This document shows positions 25,408-33,403 of a stretch of DNA of 64,000 bases, in pieces (within the stretch, counting starts at the first letter, position 1; the number at the start of each line of letters is the position of its first letter). This DNA is from Gaiellaceae bacterium (lineage in GTDB: Bacteria > Actinomycetota > Thermoleophilia > Gaiellales > Gaiellaceae), in assembly GCA_026002995.1 (NCBI GenBank), contig BPGK01000001.1:1426001-1490000 (forward strand), written 5' to 3'. The position numbers and the translations under genes are program-made. Under the pieces are notes generated by a model. It made no database searches. It was not told the DNA's origin and saw nothing but the letters and a program-made list of their open reading frames with translations.

Positions 25408-26289
25408 ATGCTCCATGGCGCTCTCGCCGCCTCCGTGACCCCGCTCGCCGCCGGCGGCGGGCAGCTCGACGAGGACGCGTTCACGCCCCTCGTCGACTTC
25501 TACGTCGAGGCCGGTCTCGATGGCGTCCTCGCCCTCGGGACGGCGGGGGAGGGAATCCTGCTCTCGGCGACGGAGCGACGGCTCGTCGCCGACCTCTTCC
25601 TCCAGGCTGCGGACAACCGGCTCGACGTCGCCGTCCACTGCGGCGCGCAGACCACCGCGGACACGGTCGCGCTTGCAGCCCACGCGGCCGAGGTGGGCGC
25701 CGACGCAGTGGTCGTCATCGGCCCTCCGTACTTCAAGCTCGACGAGCGCGCGCAGTACGCTCACTTCTACGCCGCCGCCTGCGCGTGCGCGCCGCTCCCG
25801 TTCTACGTGTACGAGTTCGCGACAACGACCGGGTACCCGGTCGCGCCGACGGTCGTGGAGCGGCTGCGCGACGAGCTCGACAACGTCGTCGGGCTGAAAG
25901 TCTCGGACACGCCATTCGAGGCATTCCGCCGGTACCTGCTCCCCGGGCTCGACGTCTTCGTCGGGCCGGAGGCGCTCATCCACGACGGAATGGCGAACGG
26001 CGCGATCGGGGCTGTCTCGGCGCTCGCCTCGGCGCTGCCGGGCGAGGTCGCAGCGGTCGTGCGAGACCCGACCGCCGACGGTGCGGCGCGACTGGGCGAG
26101 CTGCGCTCGGCGGTCGAGCGCTTCCCGCGGCAGGCGGCGTTGAAGCGACTGCTCGCTCGGCAGGGAGTTCCCGTTCGCGAGGACGTGCGCCCGCCGCTCC
26201 GCGTCCTCACGGCGGAGGAGCGCGCCGAGCTCGACGCCTGGCACGACACGCTCCTCGCTCAGAGCGAGAGCACGTCGAACTCCTCGTAG
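25408..26289 (+). CDS. Dihydrodipicolinate synthase-family aldolase/lyase
   Basis: A 293-residue TIM-barrel Schiff-base enzyme. K164 (GLKVSDT) is the catalytic lysine, Y135 (YVYEF) the partner tyrosine, and GTAGEG at 44-49 the phosphate/carboxylate loop where true DapA has GTTGES. A dedicated dapA lies at 39466, so this paralogue more likely acts on another pyruvate-derived keto acid, for example as a sugar-acid aldolase or N-acetylneuraminate lyase relative. Neighbours in acyl-CoA metabolism give no firm clue. Its 3' end overlaps the convergent small gene by 31 bp. Confidence 0.82.
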   Translation: MLHGALAASVTPLAAGGGQLDEDAFTPLVDFYVEAGLDGVLALGTAGEGILLSATERRLVADLFLQAADNRLDVAVHCGAQTTADTVALAAHAAEVGADAVVVIGPPYFKLDERAQYAHFYAAACACAPLPFYVYEFATTTGYPVAPTVVERLRDELDNVVGLKVSDTPFEAFRRYLLPGLDVFVGPEALIHDGMANGAIGAVSALASALPGEVAAVVRDPTADGAARLGELRSAVERFPRQAALKRLLARQGVPVREDVRPPLRVLTAEERAELDAWHDTLLAQSESTSNSS

Positions 26290-26492
26290 ACGGCGGGCTC
26301 GGCGCCGATGAGGTCGGCTGCGTCGCCGACCGCCTCGGGCAACTCGTCGCCGAAGGCAACGAGACCGAAGCGCTCGCTCGCCTCGCTCCAGATCCAGGCG
26401 CTCGGCGGCTCGAGGTCGGGGAGCGCATCTCGGAGCTCGTCGATCGTCGTCTTCGAGTCGAAGAGGCTCCAGATGAGGATGCGGACGACCAC
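26259..26492 (-). CDS. Small unknown protein cotranscribed with carboxyltransferase
   Basis: A 77-residue acidic protein beginning VVVRILIWSLFDSKTTIDELRDALPDLE and ending YEEFDVLSL. It starts 2 bp after the carboxyltransferase stop on the same strand, so it is almost certainly in that operon. Actinobacterial carboxylases often have a small epsilon subunit encoded here, but I do not see the usual epsilon motifs; the alternation of hydrophobic strands and helices suggests a small alpha/beta fold. Function unknown. Confidence 0.6.
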   Translation of the reverse strand: MVVRILIWSLFDSKTTIDELRDALPDLEPPSAWIWSEASERFGLVAFGDELPEAVGDAADLIGAEPAVYEEFDVLSL

Positions 26493-26494
26493 GC

Positions 26495-28051
26495 CTACAT
26501 ACGGAACACGCCGAACGTCGTCTCGGGAACGGGGGCGTTCGCGGCCGCAGCGAGCCCGAGCGCGAGGACGCGACGCGTGTCGAGCGGGTCGATGATGCCG
26601 TCGTCCCACAGACGCGCGGTCGAGTAGTAGGGGCTCCCCTCTCGCTCGTAGGTCGCGCGGATCTCGTCGGGATCGGCATCGCCCACCATCGTCAGCACCG
26701 TCGCCGCCTGGTCGCCGCCCATGACGGAGATGCGCGCGTTCGGCCACATCCAGAGCTGCCGGGGCTCGTACGCGCGTCCGCACATGGCGTAGTTACCGGC
26801 GCCGAAGGAGCCGCCGATCACGACCGTGAACTTCGGCACGTCCGCGCACGCGACGGCCGTCACGAGCTTGGCGCCGTCGCGCGCGATCCCGCCCTCCTCG
26901 TACTCCTTGCCGACCATGAAGCCGGTGATGTTCTGGAGGAAGACGAGCGGGATCCGGCGCTTACAGGCGAGCTCGACGAAGTGCGCCCCCTTCCGTGCCG
27001 ACTCGGCGAAGAGTACTCCCTGGTTGGCGAGGATCCCGACCGGGTAGCCCTCGATCCTCGCGAAGCCGCAGACGAGGGTCTCGCCGTAGAGCGCCTTGAA
27101 CTCGTGGAACCGGGAGCCGTCCACGATCCGGCCGATCACCTCTCGCGCGTCGAGCTCGTGGCGGAAGTCCTCGGGGACGAGCCCGTACAGATCGGCGGGG
27201 TCGAGCGCGGGGGGCTCGGGAGGCGTGAGCTCCCAGGGTGGAGGCGGAGGGGGGTCGAGGTTGCGGACGATCTCGCGAGCGATCGCGAGCGCGTGCTCGT
27301 CGGAGGTCGCGTAGTGGTCGGCGACGCCCGAGCGCCGGGCATGGACGTCCGCGCCGCCGAGCTCTTCCGCCGTCACATCCTGGCCGGTCGCCGCCTTCAC
27401 GAGCGGTGGCCCGCCGATGAAGATCGTCCCCGTGCCGCGGACGATCACCGTCTCGTCGGACATCGCCGGCACGTACGCGCCGCCGGCCGTGCACGAGCCC
27501 ATGACGACCGCGATCTGCGGGATGCCGAGAGCAGAGAGACGCGCCTGGTTGAAGAAGATGCGGCCGAAGTGGTCGCGGTCCGGGAAGACCTCGGCCTGGA
27601 GCGGGAGGAACGCACCGCCCGAGTCGACGAGGTAGATGCAGGGGAGCCGGTTCTGACGGGCGACGTCCTGGGCCCGCAGGTGCTTTTTTACGGTCAGCGG
27701 GTAGTACGAGCCTCCCTTCACGGTCGCGTCGTTCGCGACGATCACGCACTGCCTGCCCTCGATCACCCCGATGCCGGTGACGATCCCCGCGGACGGCGCG
27801 TCTCCGTCGTACAGATCCCAGGCCGCGAGCGCGTTCAGCTCGAGGAACGCGGTACCCGGGTCGCACAGACGGTCGATCCGCTCGCGGGCCGGGAGCTTCC
27901 CTCGCGAGCGGTGGCGCTCGAGCGCCTTCTCGCCGCCGCCCCGCGCGACGAGCGCGGTGCGCTCGCGGAGCTCGTCCACGAGCGCCTCCATGTGCGCGCG
28001 CCGGCGCTCGAAGGTCTCGTCCCGGACGAGCTGGGTCGTGAGCACCCCCAC
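26495..28051 (-). CDS. Acyl-CoA carboxylase carboxyltransferase (beta) subunit
   Basis: A 518-residue crotonase-type carboxyltransferase with N- and C-terminal halves. [19 protein letters not shown], the [17 protein letters not shown] oxyanion region and the later [17 protein letters not shown] and [16 protein letters not shown] blocks match methylcrotonyl-/propionyl-type subunits; the sequence especially resembles methylcrotonyl-CoA carboxylase beta. It pairs with the biotin subunit at 22474. GTG 28051 follows a -10 hexamer by 8 bases; a second GTG 6 bp later is possible. It lies just downstream of the cox/xdh remnant. Confidence 0.9.
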   Translation of the reverse strand: MGVLTTQLVRDETFERRRAHMEALVDELRERTALVARGGGEKALERHRSRGKLPARERIDRLCDPGTAFLELNALAAWDLYDGDAPSAGIVTGIGVIEGRQCVIVANDATVKGGSYYPLTVKKHLRAQDVARQNRLPCIYLVDSGGAFLPLQAEVFPDRDHFGRIFFNQARLSALGIPQIAVVMGSCTAGGAYVPAMSDETVIVRGTGTIFIGGPPLVKAATGQDVTAEELGGADVHARRSGVADHYATSDEHALAIAREIVRNLDPPPPPPWELTPPEPPALDPADLYGLVPEDFRHELDAREVIGRIVDGSRFHEFKALYGETLVCGFARIEGYPVGILANQGVLFAESARKGAHFVELACKRRIPLVFLQNITGFMVGKEYEEGGIARDGAKLVTAVACADVPKFTVVIGGSFGAGNYAMCGRAYEPRQLWMWPNARISVMGGDQAATVLTMVGDADPDEIRATYEREGSPYYSTARLWDDGIIDPLDTRRVLALGLAAAANAPVPETTFGVFRM

Positions 28052-28059
28052 GCCGCGGG

Positions 28060-28065
28060 AGCCTA
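28060..28065 (-). promoter_or_regulatory. -10 hexamer TAGGCT (minus strand)
   Basis: TAGGCT followed by 8 bases and the GTG at 28051. The hexamer lies immediately beyond the end of the cox/xdh remnant. Confidence 0.45.
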
Positions 28066-28071
28066 GCTCGC

Positions 28072-28356
28072 CTACCCGCTCGCCAGGTAGGAGGCCGGAT
28101 CGCGCTCGAAGCGGGCCTTGCAGCTCGAACGGCGACCCTGGCCGCGATCGGGCCCAGGCGACGAGCTCGGCAAGGACGGCGACCGCGATCTCGCGTTGCG
28201 GGAGCGGACCGAGGTCGAGGCGAAGCGGAGCTTGAGGAGCGGGAGCAGGCTCTGGCCGCCCGCGAGCACCTTGGCCTCGTCTCCGTGCTCGACCAGTGTC
28301 GCGAGCGCCTCCTCGAGCGTCGTGGGTGCGGTGTCGGCGAATCGTGCGGGGTACAA
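28072..28356 (-). pseudogene. Remnant of a cox/xdh operon: CoxM N-terminus joined to XdhC C-terminus
   Basis: From TTG 28356, with AGGAGGG 7 bases upstream, the first 46 residues match the start of the FAD-binding medium subunit of CO/xanthine dehydrogenases ([30 protein letters not shown]). After about 28219 this frame loses sense and ends at 28072. In the next frame, from 28219 to about 28148, the sequence reads [22 protein letters not shown], which matches the C-terminus of XdhC-type maturation proteins. The simplest reading is a deletion that removed the body of the operon and joined its two ends. The promoter-like TATGAT at 28407-28412 is still present. Confidence 0.65.
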
Positions 28357-28406
28357 CGATGGTCCCTCCTCTCGCCGGTTGTCGTGCCACCCGAGGCGTG
28401 CCTTCA

Positions 28407-28412
28407 ATCATA
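28407..28412 (-). promoter_or_regulatory. -10-like TATGAT upstream of the remnant
   Basis: TATGAT on the minus strand, about 50 bases before TTG 28356, with a good Shine-Dalgarno sequence in between. It looks like the retained promoter of the lost operon. Confidence 0.35.
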
Positions 28413-28507
28413 GGACACCCCGGTCTCTCGCGCCTCTGCGGTTCCGGGTTGCCGATTGCCGGGGCGTGGGGGAGACTCCCGGTGCGACCCAACGTAAGGA
28501 GAGGGAG

Positions 28508-29872
28508 ATGAGCGACACGGTCAAGTACGTCCTCGACGAGAGCCGTCTGCCGGAGGCCTGGTACAACATCGCCGCCGACCTGCCGGAGCCGCCGCCGCCG
28601 GTGCTCCACCCGGGAACGGGTCAGCCCGTCGGCCCCGACGACCTCGCGCCGCTCTTCCCGATGCAGATCATCCTGCAGGAGGTCTCGACCGACCGCTTCA
28701 TCGCGATCCCCGAGGAGGTGCGATCCGTCTACCGGCAGTGGCGGCCGACGCCGCTCTTCCGCGCCCGTCGGCTGGAGGCGGCGCTCGAGACCCCGGCGCG
28801 CATCTACTACAAGTACGAAGGCGTCTCGCCGACGGGCTCGCACAAGCCGAACACCGCCGTCGCCCAGGCCTACTACAACAAGGCCGAGGGCGTGAAGCGT
28901 CTCACCACCGAGACGGGAGCCGGGCAGTGGGGCTCCGCGCTCGCGTTCGCGGGCCGCATCTTCGGCCTCGAGGTCGACGTCTGGATGGTGAAGGTCTCCT
29001 ACGAGCAGAAGCCGTACCGCCGGGCCCTCATGGAGACGTTCGGCGCCCGCGTCGTGGCGAGCCCCTCGGGGGAGACGGCAGCAGGCCGCGCGATCCTCGC
29101 CGAGCACCCCGACTCGACCGGCAGCCTCGGGATCGCGATCTCCGAGGCCGTCGAGGCCGCGGCGCCGCGCGAGGACACGAAGTACTCGCTCGGCTCGGTG
29201 CTCAACCACGTGCTCATGCACCAGAGCGTCATCGGCGAGGAGGCCATCCTGCAGCTCGAGCTGGCGGAGGACTACCCGGACATCGTCATCGGCTGCACGG
29301 GCGGTGGCTCGAACTTCGCGGGACTGTCCTTCCCGTTCATCGGCCGAGCCCTGCGCGAGGGCTCGTCGATCCGCGTGATCGCGGTCGAGCCCGCTGCCTG
29401 CCCGAGCCTGACGAAGGGCACGTACGCCTTCGACTTCGGCGACACGGCCCACCTGACGCCGCTCGTGAAGATGCACACCCTCGGCTCCACCTTCGTGCCC
29501 CCGCCGTTCCATGCCGGCGGGCTGCGCTACCACGGCATGGCGCCGATGGTGAGCCACCTCAAGGAGCTCGGCCTCATCGAGGCGCGCGCGTACACGCAGA
29601 CCGAAGTCTTCGCCGCGGGCGTCGAGTTCGCGCGCTGCGAGGGAATCGTGCCGGCGCCCGAGGCAAACCACGCCGTCAAGGCGACGATCGACGAGGCCGT
29701 CCGCTGCCGCGAGGAAGGCGTCTCGCAGTCGATCCTCTTCAACCTCTGCGGCCATGGCCACTTCGACATGCAGGCCTACAGCGACTACTTCGCCGGCAAC
29801 CTCGTCGACCACGAGTACTCGGAGGACGAGGTCGCGATGGCGCTCGCCGGGCTCCCGAGCGTCGCCGCGTGA
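28508..29872 (+). CDS. TrpB2-type tryptophan synthase beta-like protein
   Basis: A 454-residue PLP enzyme of the TrpB2 group, longer at the N-terminus than TrpB1. K113 in GSHKPNTA is the PLP lysine, [13 protein letters not shown] replaces the TrpB1 equivalent, and GCTGGGSNF is the phosphate loop. It joins indole and serine (or O-phosphoserine in some relatives). No trpA or other trp gene is nearby, as is common for TrpB2. ATG 28508 has AAGGAGAGGG just upstream. A strong hairpin follows the stop and a tRNA-Trp gene lies beyond. Confidence 0.9.
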   Translation: MSDTVKYVLDESRLPEAWYNIAADLPEPPPPVLHPGTGQPVGPDDLAPLFPMQIILQEVSTDRFIAIPEEVRSVYRQWRPTPLFRARRLEAALETPARIYYKYEGVSPTGSHKPNTAVAQAYYNKAEGVKRLTTETGAGQWGSALAFAGRIFGLEVDVWMVKVSYEQKPYRRALMETFGARVVASPSGETAAGRAILAEHPDSTGSLGIAISEAVEAAAPREDTKYSLGSVLNHVLMHQSVIGEEAILQLELAEDYPDIVIGCTGGGSNFAGLSFPFIGRALREGSSIRVIAVEPAACPSLTKGTYAFDFGDTAHLTPLVKMHTLGSTFVPPPFHAGGLRYHGMAPMVSHLKELGLIEARAYTQTEVFAAGVEFARCEGIVPAPEANHAVKATIDEAVRCREEGVSQSILFNLCGHGHFDMQAYSDYFAGNLVDHEYSEDEVAMALAGLPSVAA

Positions 29873-29880
29873 GAGACCGC

Positions 29881-29912
29881 GGTGCCCAGGCGCCTTCCCG
29901 CGCCTGGGCACC
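29881..29912 (+). terminator. Strong hairpin after trpB2
   Basis: GGTGCCCAGGCGC and its exact complement form a 13-bp stem with the 6-base loop CTTCCC, 8 bp after the stop. There is no U-tract, but stem strength suggests transcription termination or 3'-end protection. It could also stop transcripts from the tRNA-Trp side. Confidence 0.6.
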
Positions 29913-29969
29913 TCCTGCTGCGACTAGGGCGGCGAAGCCGCCCGCTTCAGGGCTCTTCCGCGCGCAAAG

Positions 29970-30042
29970 CAGGGGCGACAGGACTCGAACCTGCAACCCC
30001 CGGTTTTGGAGACCGGTGCTCTACCAATTGAGCTACGCCCCT
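29970..30042 (-). tRNA. tRNA-Trp (anticodon CCA)
   Basis: Read on the minus strand, AGGGGCG pairs with CGCCCCT across a 7-bp acceptor stem. The anticodon loop is CTCCAAA with anticodon CCA, the D-loop has AATTGGTAGAG, and GGTTCGAGTCC is the T-arm. The discriminator base is G and the 3' CCA is not encoded. A -10-like TACCAT lies upstream. Confidence 0.95.
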
Positions 30043-30056
30043 GGGCTGCGGGGCGA

Positions 30057-30062
30057 ATGGTA
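30057..30062 (-). promoter_or_regulatory. -10 hexamer TACCAT of tRNA-Trp
   Basis: On the minus strand TACCAT is followed by 14 bases and the first base of tRNA-Trp. Confidence 0.4.
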
Positions 30063-30092
30063 CCCCCGTCCGGACCGAGCCTCTCTCGCTGG

Positions 30093-30098
30093 CATGAT
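30093..30098 (+). promoter_or_regulatory. -10 hexamer CATGAT for a leaderless start
   Basis: CATGAT followed by 6 bases and ATG 30105. Confidence 0.35.
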
Positions 30099-30104
30099 CG
30101 AGCG

Positions 30105-30278
30105 ATGCACCGGCGGGCGCTCGGGCTCCTCTTCCTCGTGCTCGCGGGCGGGCTCGCGCTGATCGCGCTGCTCTCGGCGCGTCAGGGGGGCGGGGCGTGG
30201 GTGATCGCGTTCGCTGCGGCGGCGCTGGCCCTCTGGATGGGCGACCTCGCGCGTCGCATCCTCGTTCGGCGGCGCTGA
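30105..30278 (+). CDS. Small two-helix membrane protein
   Basis: A 57-residue protein: basic start (MHRRALG), helix LLFLVLAGGLALIALL, short loop ARQGGGA, helix WVIAFAAAALALWMGDLA, basic tail RRILVRRR. The symmetric basic ends suggest both termini in the cytoplasm. No family recognised. It is the first gene of a short plus-strand run leading to the sigma factor. Confidence 0.6.
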   Translation: MHRRALGLLFLVLAGGLALIALLSARQGGGAWVIAFAAAALALWMGDLARRILVRRR

Positions 30279-30299
30279 GGAGTTCGGGCCCGCGCAGCG

Positions 30300-30305
30300 T
30301 ATTCT
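30300..30305 (+). promoter_or_regulatory. -10 hexamer TATTCT for a leaderless start
   Basis: TATTCT followed by 6 bases and GTG 30312. Confidence 0.5.
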
Positions 30306-30311
30306 CCCGTC

Positions 30312-31094
30312 GTGGCTGCGGTGGACGAGACGCAGGCGTTGTGGCAGGCCTACCGCGCGTCGGGTGATCAGGAGGCTCGGGATCGACTGATCCTGACGTA
30401 CGCGCCGCTCGTGAAGTTCGTCGCCGGGCGCGTCGGGGCCTCGCTTCCCTCGCACGTCGACGAGCAGGACCTCGTCTCGTACGGCTTGCTCGGCTTGATC
30501 GGCGCGATCGAGCGCTTCGATCCAGACCGCGAGATCAAGTTCGAGACCTTCGCCATTGCCCGCATCCGCGGCGCCATCATCGACGAGCTCCGCTCGCTCG
30601 ACTGGGTGCCGCGCTCCGTACGCACTCGCGCGCGCCAGATCGAGCAGGCGATCGCAGCTCTCGAGAAGGAGCTCCTCCGTGCTCCAACGGACGAGGAGAT
30701 CGCGAAGAAGCTCGGCATCTCGTTGGCCGAGCTCGAAGAGAGCCTGCGCGAGATCTCACGGACGTCCGTGGCTGCGCTCGACGAGCTCTGGTCCCCGTCC
30801 GGGACGGGAGACCAGGTCTCGCTCATCGACACGATCGAGGACGAGTCGGGCCCCGATCCCGAGCTCTCGCTCGAGCAGACCGAGGTGAGGGAAGCCCTCG
30901 CGGAGGCGATCTCCGGTCTCCCGGAGCGCGAGAAGCTCGTCGTGACGCTCTACTACTACGAGGAGCTCACCCTGCGCGAGATCGGGGAGGTGCTCGGCGT
31001 CACCGAGTCGCGCGTCTCGCAACTCCACACGAAGGCGATCCTGCGCATGAAGGCGCACCTCTCCGGCGTCCAGCGCGAGCACTCGGACGCGTAG
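30312..31094 (+). CDS. FliA/WhiG-family RNA polymerase sigma factor
   Basis: A 260-residue group 3 sigma factor. Region 2 has LVKFVAGRVGASLPSHVDEQDLVSYGLLGLIGAIERFDP and FETFAIARIRGAIIDELRSLDWVPRSVR, region 3 follows, and region 4 has the helix-turn-helix LTLREIGEVLGVTESRVSQLHTKAI. In flagellated bacteria FliA controls late motility genes. In streptomycetes WhiG controls sporulation. No anti-sigma (FlgM/RsiG) gene or motility gene is nearby. GTG start with no Shine-Dalgarno sequence. Confidence 0.9.
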   Translation: MAAVDETQALWQAYRASGDQEARDRLILTYAPLVKFVAGRVGASLPSHVDEQDLVSYGLLGLIGAIERFDPDREIKFETFAIARIRGAIIDELRSLDWVPRSVRTRARQIEQAIAALEKELLRAPTDEEIAKKLGISLAELEESLREISRTSVAALDELWSPSGTGDQVSLIDTIEDESGPDPELSLEQTEVREALAEAISGLPEREKLVVTLYYYEELTLREIGEVLGVTESRVSQLHTKAILRMKAHLSGVQREHSDA

Positions 31095-31185
31095 ACGCTC
31101 GTCGCAAGCGACCGGCTCCCCCAGGGCGCCGACTAAGCTTCTCGCCCGGAGTTTCGCCCGCAACGCCGAGGAGGAGACCGAGCCC

Positions 31186-33225
31186 ATGCCCGAGCCCGCC
31201 AGGATCCGCAACGTCGCCGTCGTCGGCCACCGCGGGACGGGAAAGACGTCGCTCGTCGAAGCGCTCCTCTACCAGTCGGGCGCGATCAACCGACTCGGGA
31301 CGGTCGAGGCGGGCACCACGGTGACCGACTCCGACGACGACGAGCACGAGCGCCAGCTCTCGATCTCGCTCGCGCTCGCGCACGCGAGCTGGCAAGAGCG
31401 GAAGCTGAACCTGATCGACGTCCCTGGTGACCCGAGCTTCCAGGGCGAGCTCCGCACCGCTGCGCGGGTCGTCGAAGGGATGCTGGTGACGGTCTCGGGC
31501 GTGATGGGCGTCGAGGTCGGCACCTCGCGCGCATGGAAGCTCGGCGACGAGCTCGGGCTCGCGCGGGTCGTCTTCGTCAACATGCTCGACCGGGAGCGCG
31601 CCGACTTCTTCCGAACCCTCGAGCACTTGCGCGCGCAGCTCGACTCGAACTGTGTCGCCGTCCACCTCCCGATCGGCTCGGAGCACGAGCTCACCGGGAT
31701 CGTCGATGTCCTCCACATGTGCGCCTACACGAGCCCGGAAGGTGCCCGTGAGGCCGACCCCGCGCCGATTCCCGACGAGATGTCCGAGCTTGTGGCCGAG
31801 TACCGCGAGAAGCTCCTCGACTCCGTGGTCGAAACAGACGAGGGGCTCATGGAGCGCTACCTCGAGGGCCAAGAGCTTGGCGCCGACGAGGTCGCGCATG
31901 CCCTCAAGGAGGCCGTGACGCGCGGCGAGATCTTCCCCGTCGCCTGCGGCGTCGCGACGAAAAACCTCGGCACGCACGCGCTCCTCGACCTGCTCGTCGA
32001 GGGCGTGCCTTCGCCGGCGAAGAAGGGCTCGCCGATCGACGTCGACGGCGCCTCGACGGCGGCGTTCGTCTTCAAGACGCTCGCCGATCCCTTCGCCGGG
32101 CGGATCAACCTCTTCCGCGTCCTGAAGGGGAGAGTCTCCGCCGACACCACGCTCGTGAATCTGCGCTCCAAGGCGAAGGAGCGGATGGGGACGCTCCTCG
32201 AGGTGCAGGGCAAGGAGCACAAGCCGGCGCTCGACTTCGCCGAGGGCGACCTCGGCGCCGTCGCGAAGCTGAAGGAGGCGCAGACCGGAGACCTGCTCGC
32301 CGACAAGGAGATCGAGGTCGAGGTGCCCGACTTCGGGTTCCCCGAGCCGGTGATGAGCTTCGCCATCACCCCGAAGGCGAAGGGCGACGAGGAGAAGATG
32401 GCGAACGCGATCCGTCGGCTCGCCGAAGAAGATCCGACGCTTCGCCTCCGACGCGACCCGCAGACGGGCGAGGAGATTCTCTCGGGGATGAGCCAGATGC
32501 ACGTCGAGGTCGCCCTCGAGCGGGCGAAGAGACGGTTCGGCGTCGACATCGAGCTCCATCCCCCGCGGGTGCCGTACCGCGAGACCATCCGCGCCCAGGC
32601 GCGTGCGCGGCACCGCTACAAGAAGCAGACGGGTGGCCGCGGCCAGTTCGGCGACTGCGAGATCGTCATCGAGCCGCTCCCCGACGGCGTCGGCTACGAG
32701 TTCGTGGACGAGATCGTCGGCGGCGTCATCTCGCAGGGCTATCGACCCGCCGTCGACAAGGGCATCCAGGAGGCGATGCAGCACGGCGAGCTCGCGGGCG
32801 CGCCGGTCGTTGGGGTGCGTGTGCGGCTCGTGGACGGGCAGGAGCACTCCGTCGACTCGTCCGAGATGGCGTTCAAGATCGCCGGCTCGATGGCCTTCAA
32901 GGAGGCCTACGCGAAAGCGCAGCCGACGCTGCTCGAGCCGATCATGGAGCTCGAGGTCACCGTTCCCGATGAGGCGGTGGGAGCCGTCAACGGCGACCTC
33001 AACGCGCGTCGCGGCCGGCTCCAGGGGATGGAGCCGCTCGGCGGGATGACGACGATCAAGGCGGAGGTTCCGCTTGCGGAGCTCCTGACCTACGCCCAGT
33101 CCTTGACCTCGATGACCGGTGGACGCGGTGAGTACACGATGCACTTCCTCCGCTACGAGGAGGTGCCGGCGCACGTCGCGCAGAAGGTGATCGAGGAGGC
33201 AAGGCGCGAGCGGGAGGCGACGTAG
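31186..33225 (+). CDS. EF-G-like translation GTPase paralogue with altered G motifs
   Basis: A 679-residue protein with all five EF-G domains. G1 is GHRGTGKT (14-21) where EF-G has AHIDAGKT. G3 is DVPGD (78-82) where EF-G has DTPGH. G4 is NMLDRE (132-137) where EF-G has NKMDR. This pattern marks the EF-G-like/FusA2 subgroup of actinobacteria, whose function is not settled; GTP hydrolysis may be reduced because the catalytic histidine of G3 is absent. ATG 31186 has GAGGAGG upstream. Loops of a palindromic repeat begin at its stop codon. Confidence 0.85.
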   Translation: MPEPARIRNVAVVGHRGTGKTSLVEALLYQSGAINRLGTVEAGTTVTDSDDDEHERQLSISLALAHASWQERKLNLIDVPGDPSFQGELRTAARVVEGMLVTVSGVMGVEVGTSRAWKLGDELGLARVVFVNMLDRERADFFRTLEHLRAQLDSNCVAVHLPIGSEHELTGIVDVLHMCAYTSPEGAREADPAPIPDEMSELVAEYREKLLDSVVETDEGLMERYLEGQELGADEVAHALKEAVTRGEIFPVACGVATKNLGTHALLDLLVEGVPSPAKKGSPIDVDGASTAAFVFKTLADPFAGRINLFRVLKGRVSADTTLVNLRSKAKERMGTLLEVQGKEHKPALDFAEGDLGAVAKLKEAQTGDLLADKEIEVEVPDFGFPEPVMSFAITPKAKGDEEKMANAIRRLAEEDPTLRLRRDPQTGEEILSGMSQMHVEVALERAKRRFGVDIELHPPRVPYRETIRAQARARHRYKKQTGGRGQFGDCEIVIEPLPDGVGYEFVDEIVGGVISQGYRPAVDKGIQEAMQHGELAGAPVVGVRVRLVDGQEHSVDSSEMAFKIAGSMAFKEAYAKAQPTLLEPIMELEVTVPDEAVGAVNGDLNARRGRLQGMEPLGGMTTIKAEVPLAELLTYAQSLTSMTGGRGEYTMHFLRYEEVPAHVAQKVIEEARREREAT

Positions 33226-33378
33226 CTGGGGTCAGGTCTTCCACGTTCCGCTCTGAAAGCGGAACGCGTAGCTGGGGTCAGGTCTTCCACGTTCCGCTCT
33301 GAAGGCGGAACGTGGAAGACCTGACCCCAGTCTCCGACGTTCCGCTCTCAAGAGCGGAACGTGGAAGACCTGACCCCA
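33221..33378. repeat. Palindromic repeat cluster A (TGGGGTCAGGTC ends)
   Basis: Three related hairpins lie in 158 bp. The central one is perfect: a 25-bp stem (33273-33297 with 33305-33329) around the 7-base loop TCTGAAG. The left copy (33227-33266) keeps the full left arm but only the inner 9 bp of the right. The right copy (33337-33378) has the full right arm but only the inner 12 bp of the left. 33221-33266 and 33267-33312 are a 46-bp direct repeat with one mismatch that includes the last bases and stop of the EF-G-like gene. It could also serve as a terminator. No transposase is adjacent. The outer 12 bp recur at 52698-52825. Confidence 0.85.
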
Positions 33379-33390
33379 AAAAATCCCTGC

Positions 33391-33396
33391 TAGGGT
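33391..33396 (+). promoter_or_regulatory. -10 hexamer TAGGGT for a leaderless start
   Basis: TAGGGT followed by 7 bases and ATG 33404, 13 bp beyond the repeat cluster. Confidence 0.5.
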
Positions 33397-33403
33397 CCGG
33401 TTC

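Noticed and set aside
28072-29911. Extension of the carboxyltransferase frame upstream to 29911
   Set aside because: The frame is open by chance (it runs antisense to trpB2). Conserved sequence starts near 28051, where a GTG and -10 hexamer are found.
31000-33174. A 724-codon minus-strand frame
   Set aside because: It is the antisense of the EF-G-like gene and has no recognisable domain.
33221-33378. CRISPR array
   Set aside because: The repeats are palindromic arms with no regular unique spacers, and no cas gene is present.
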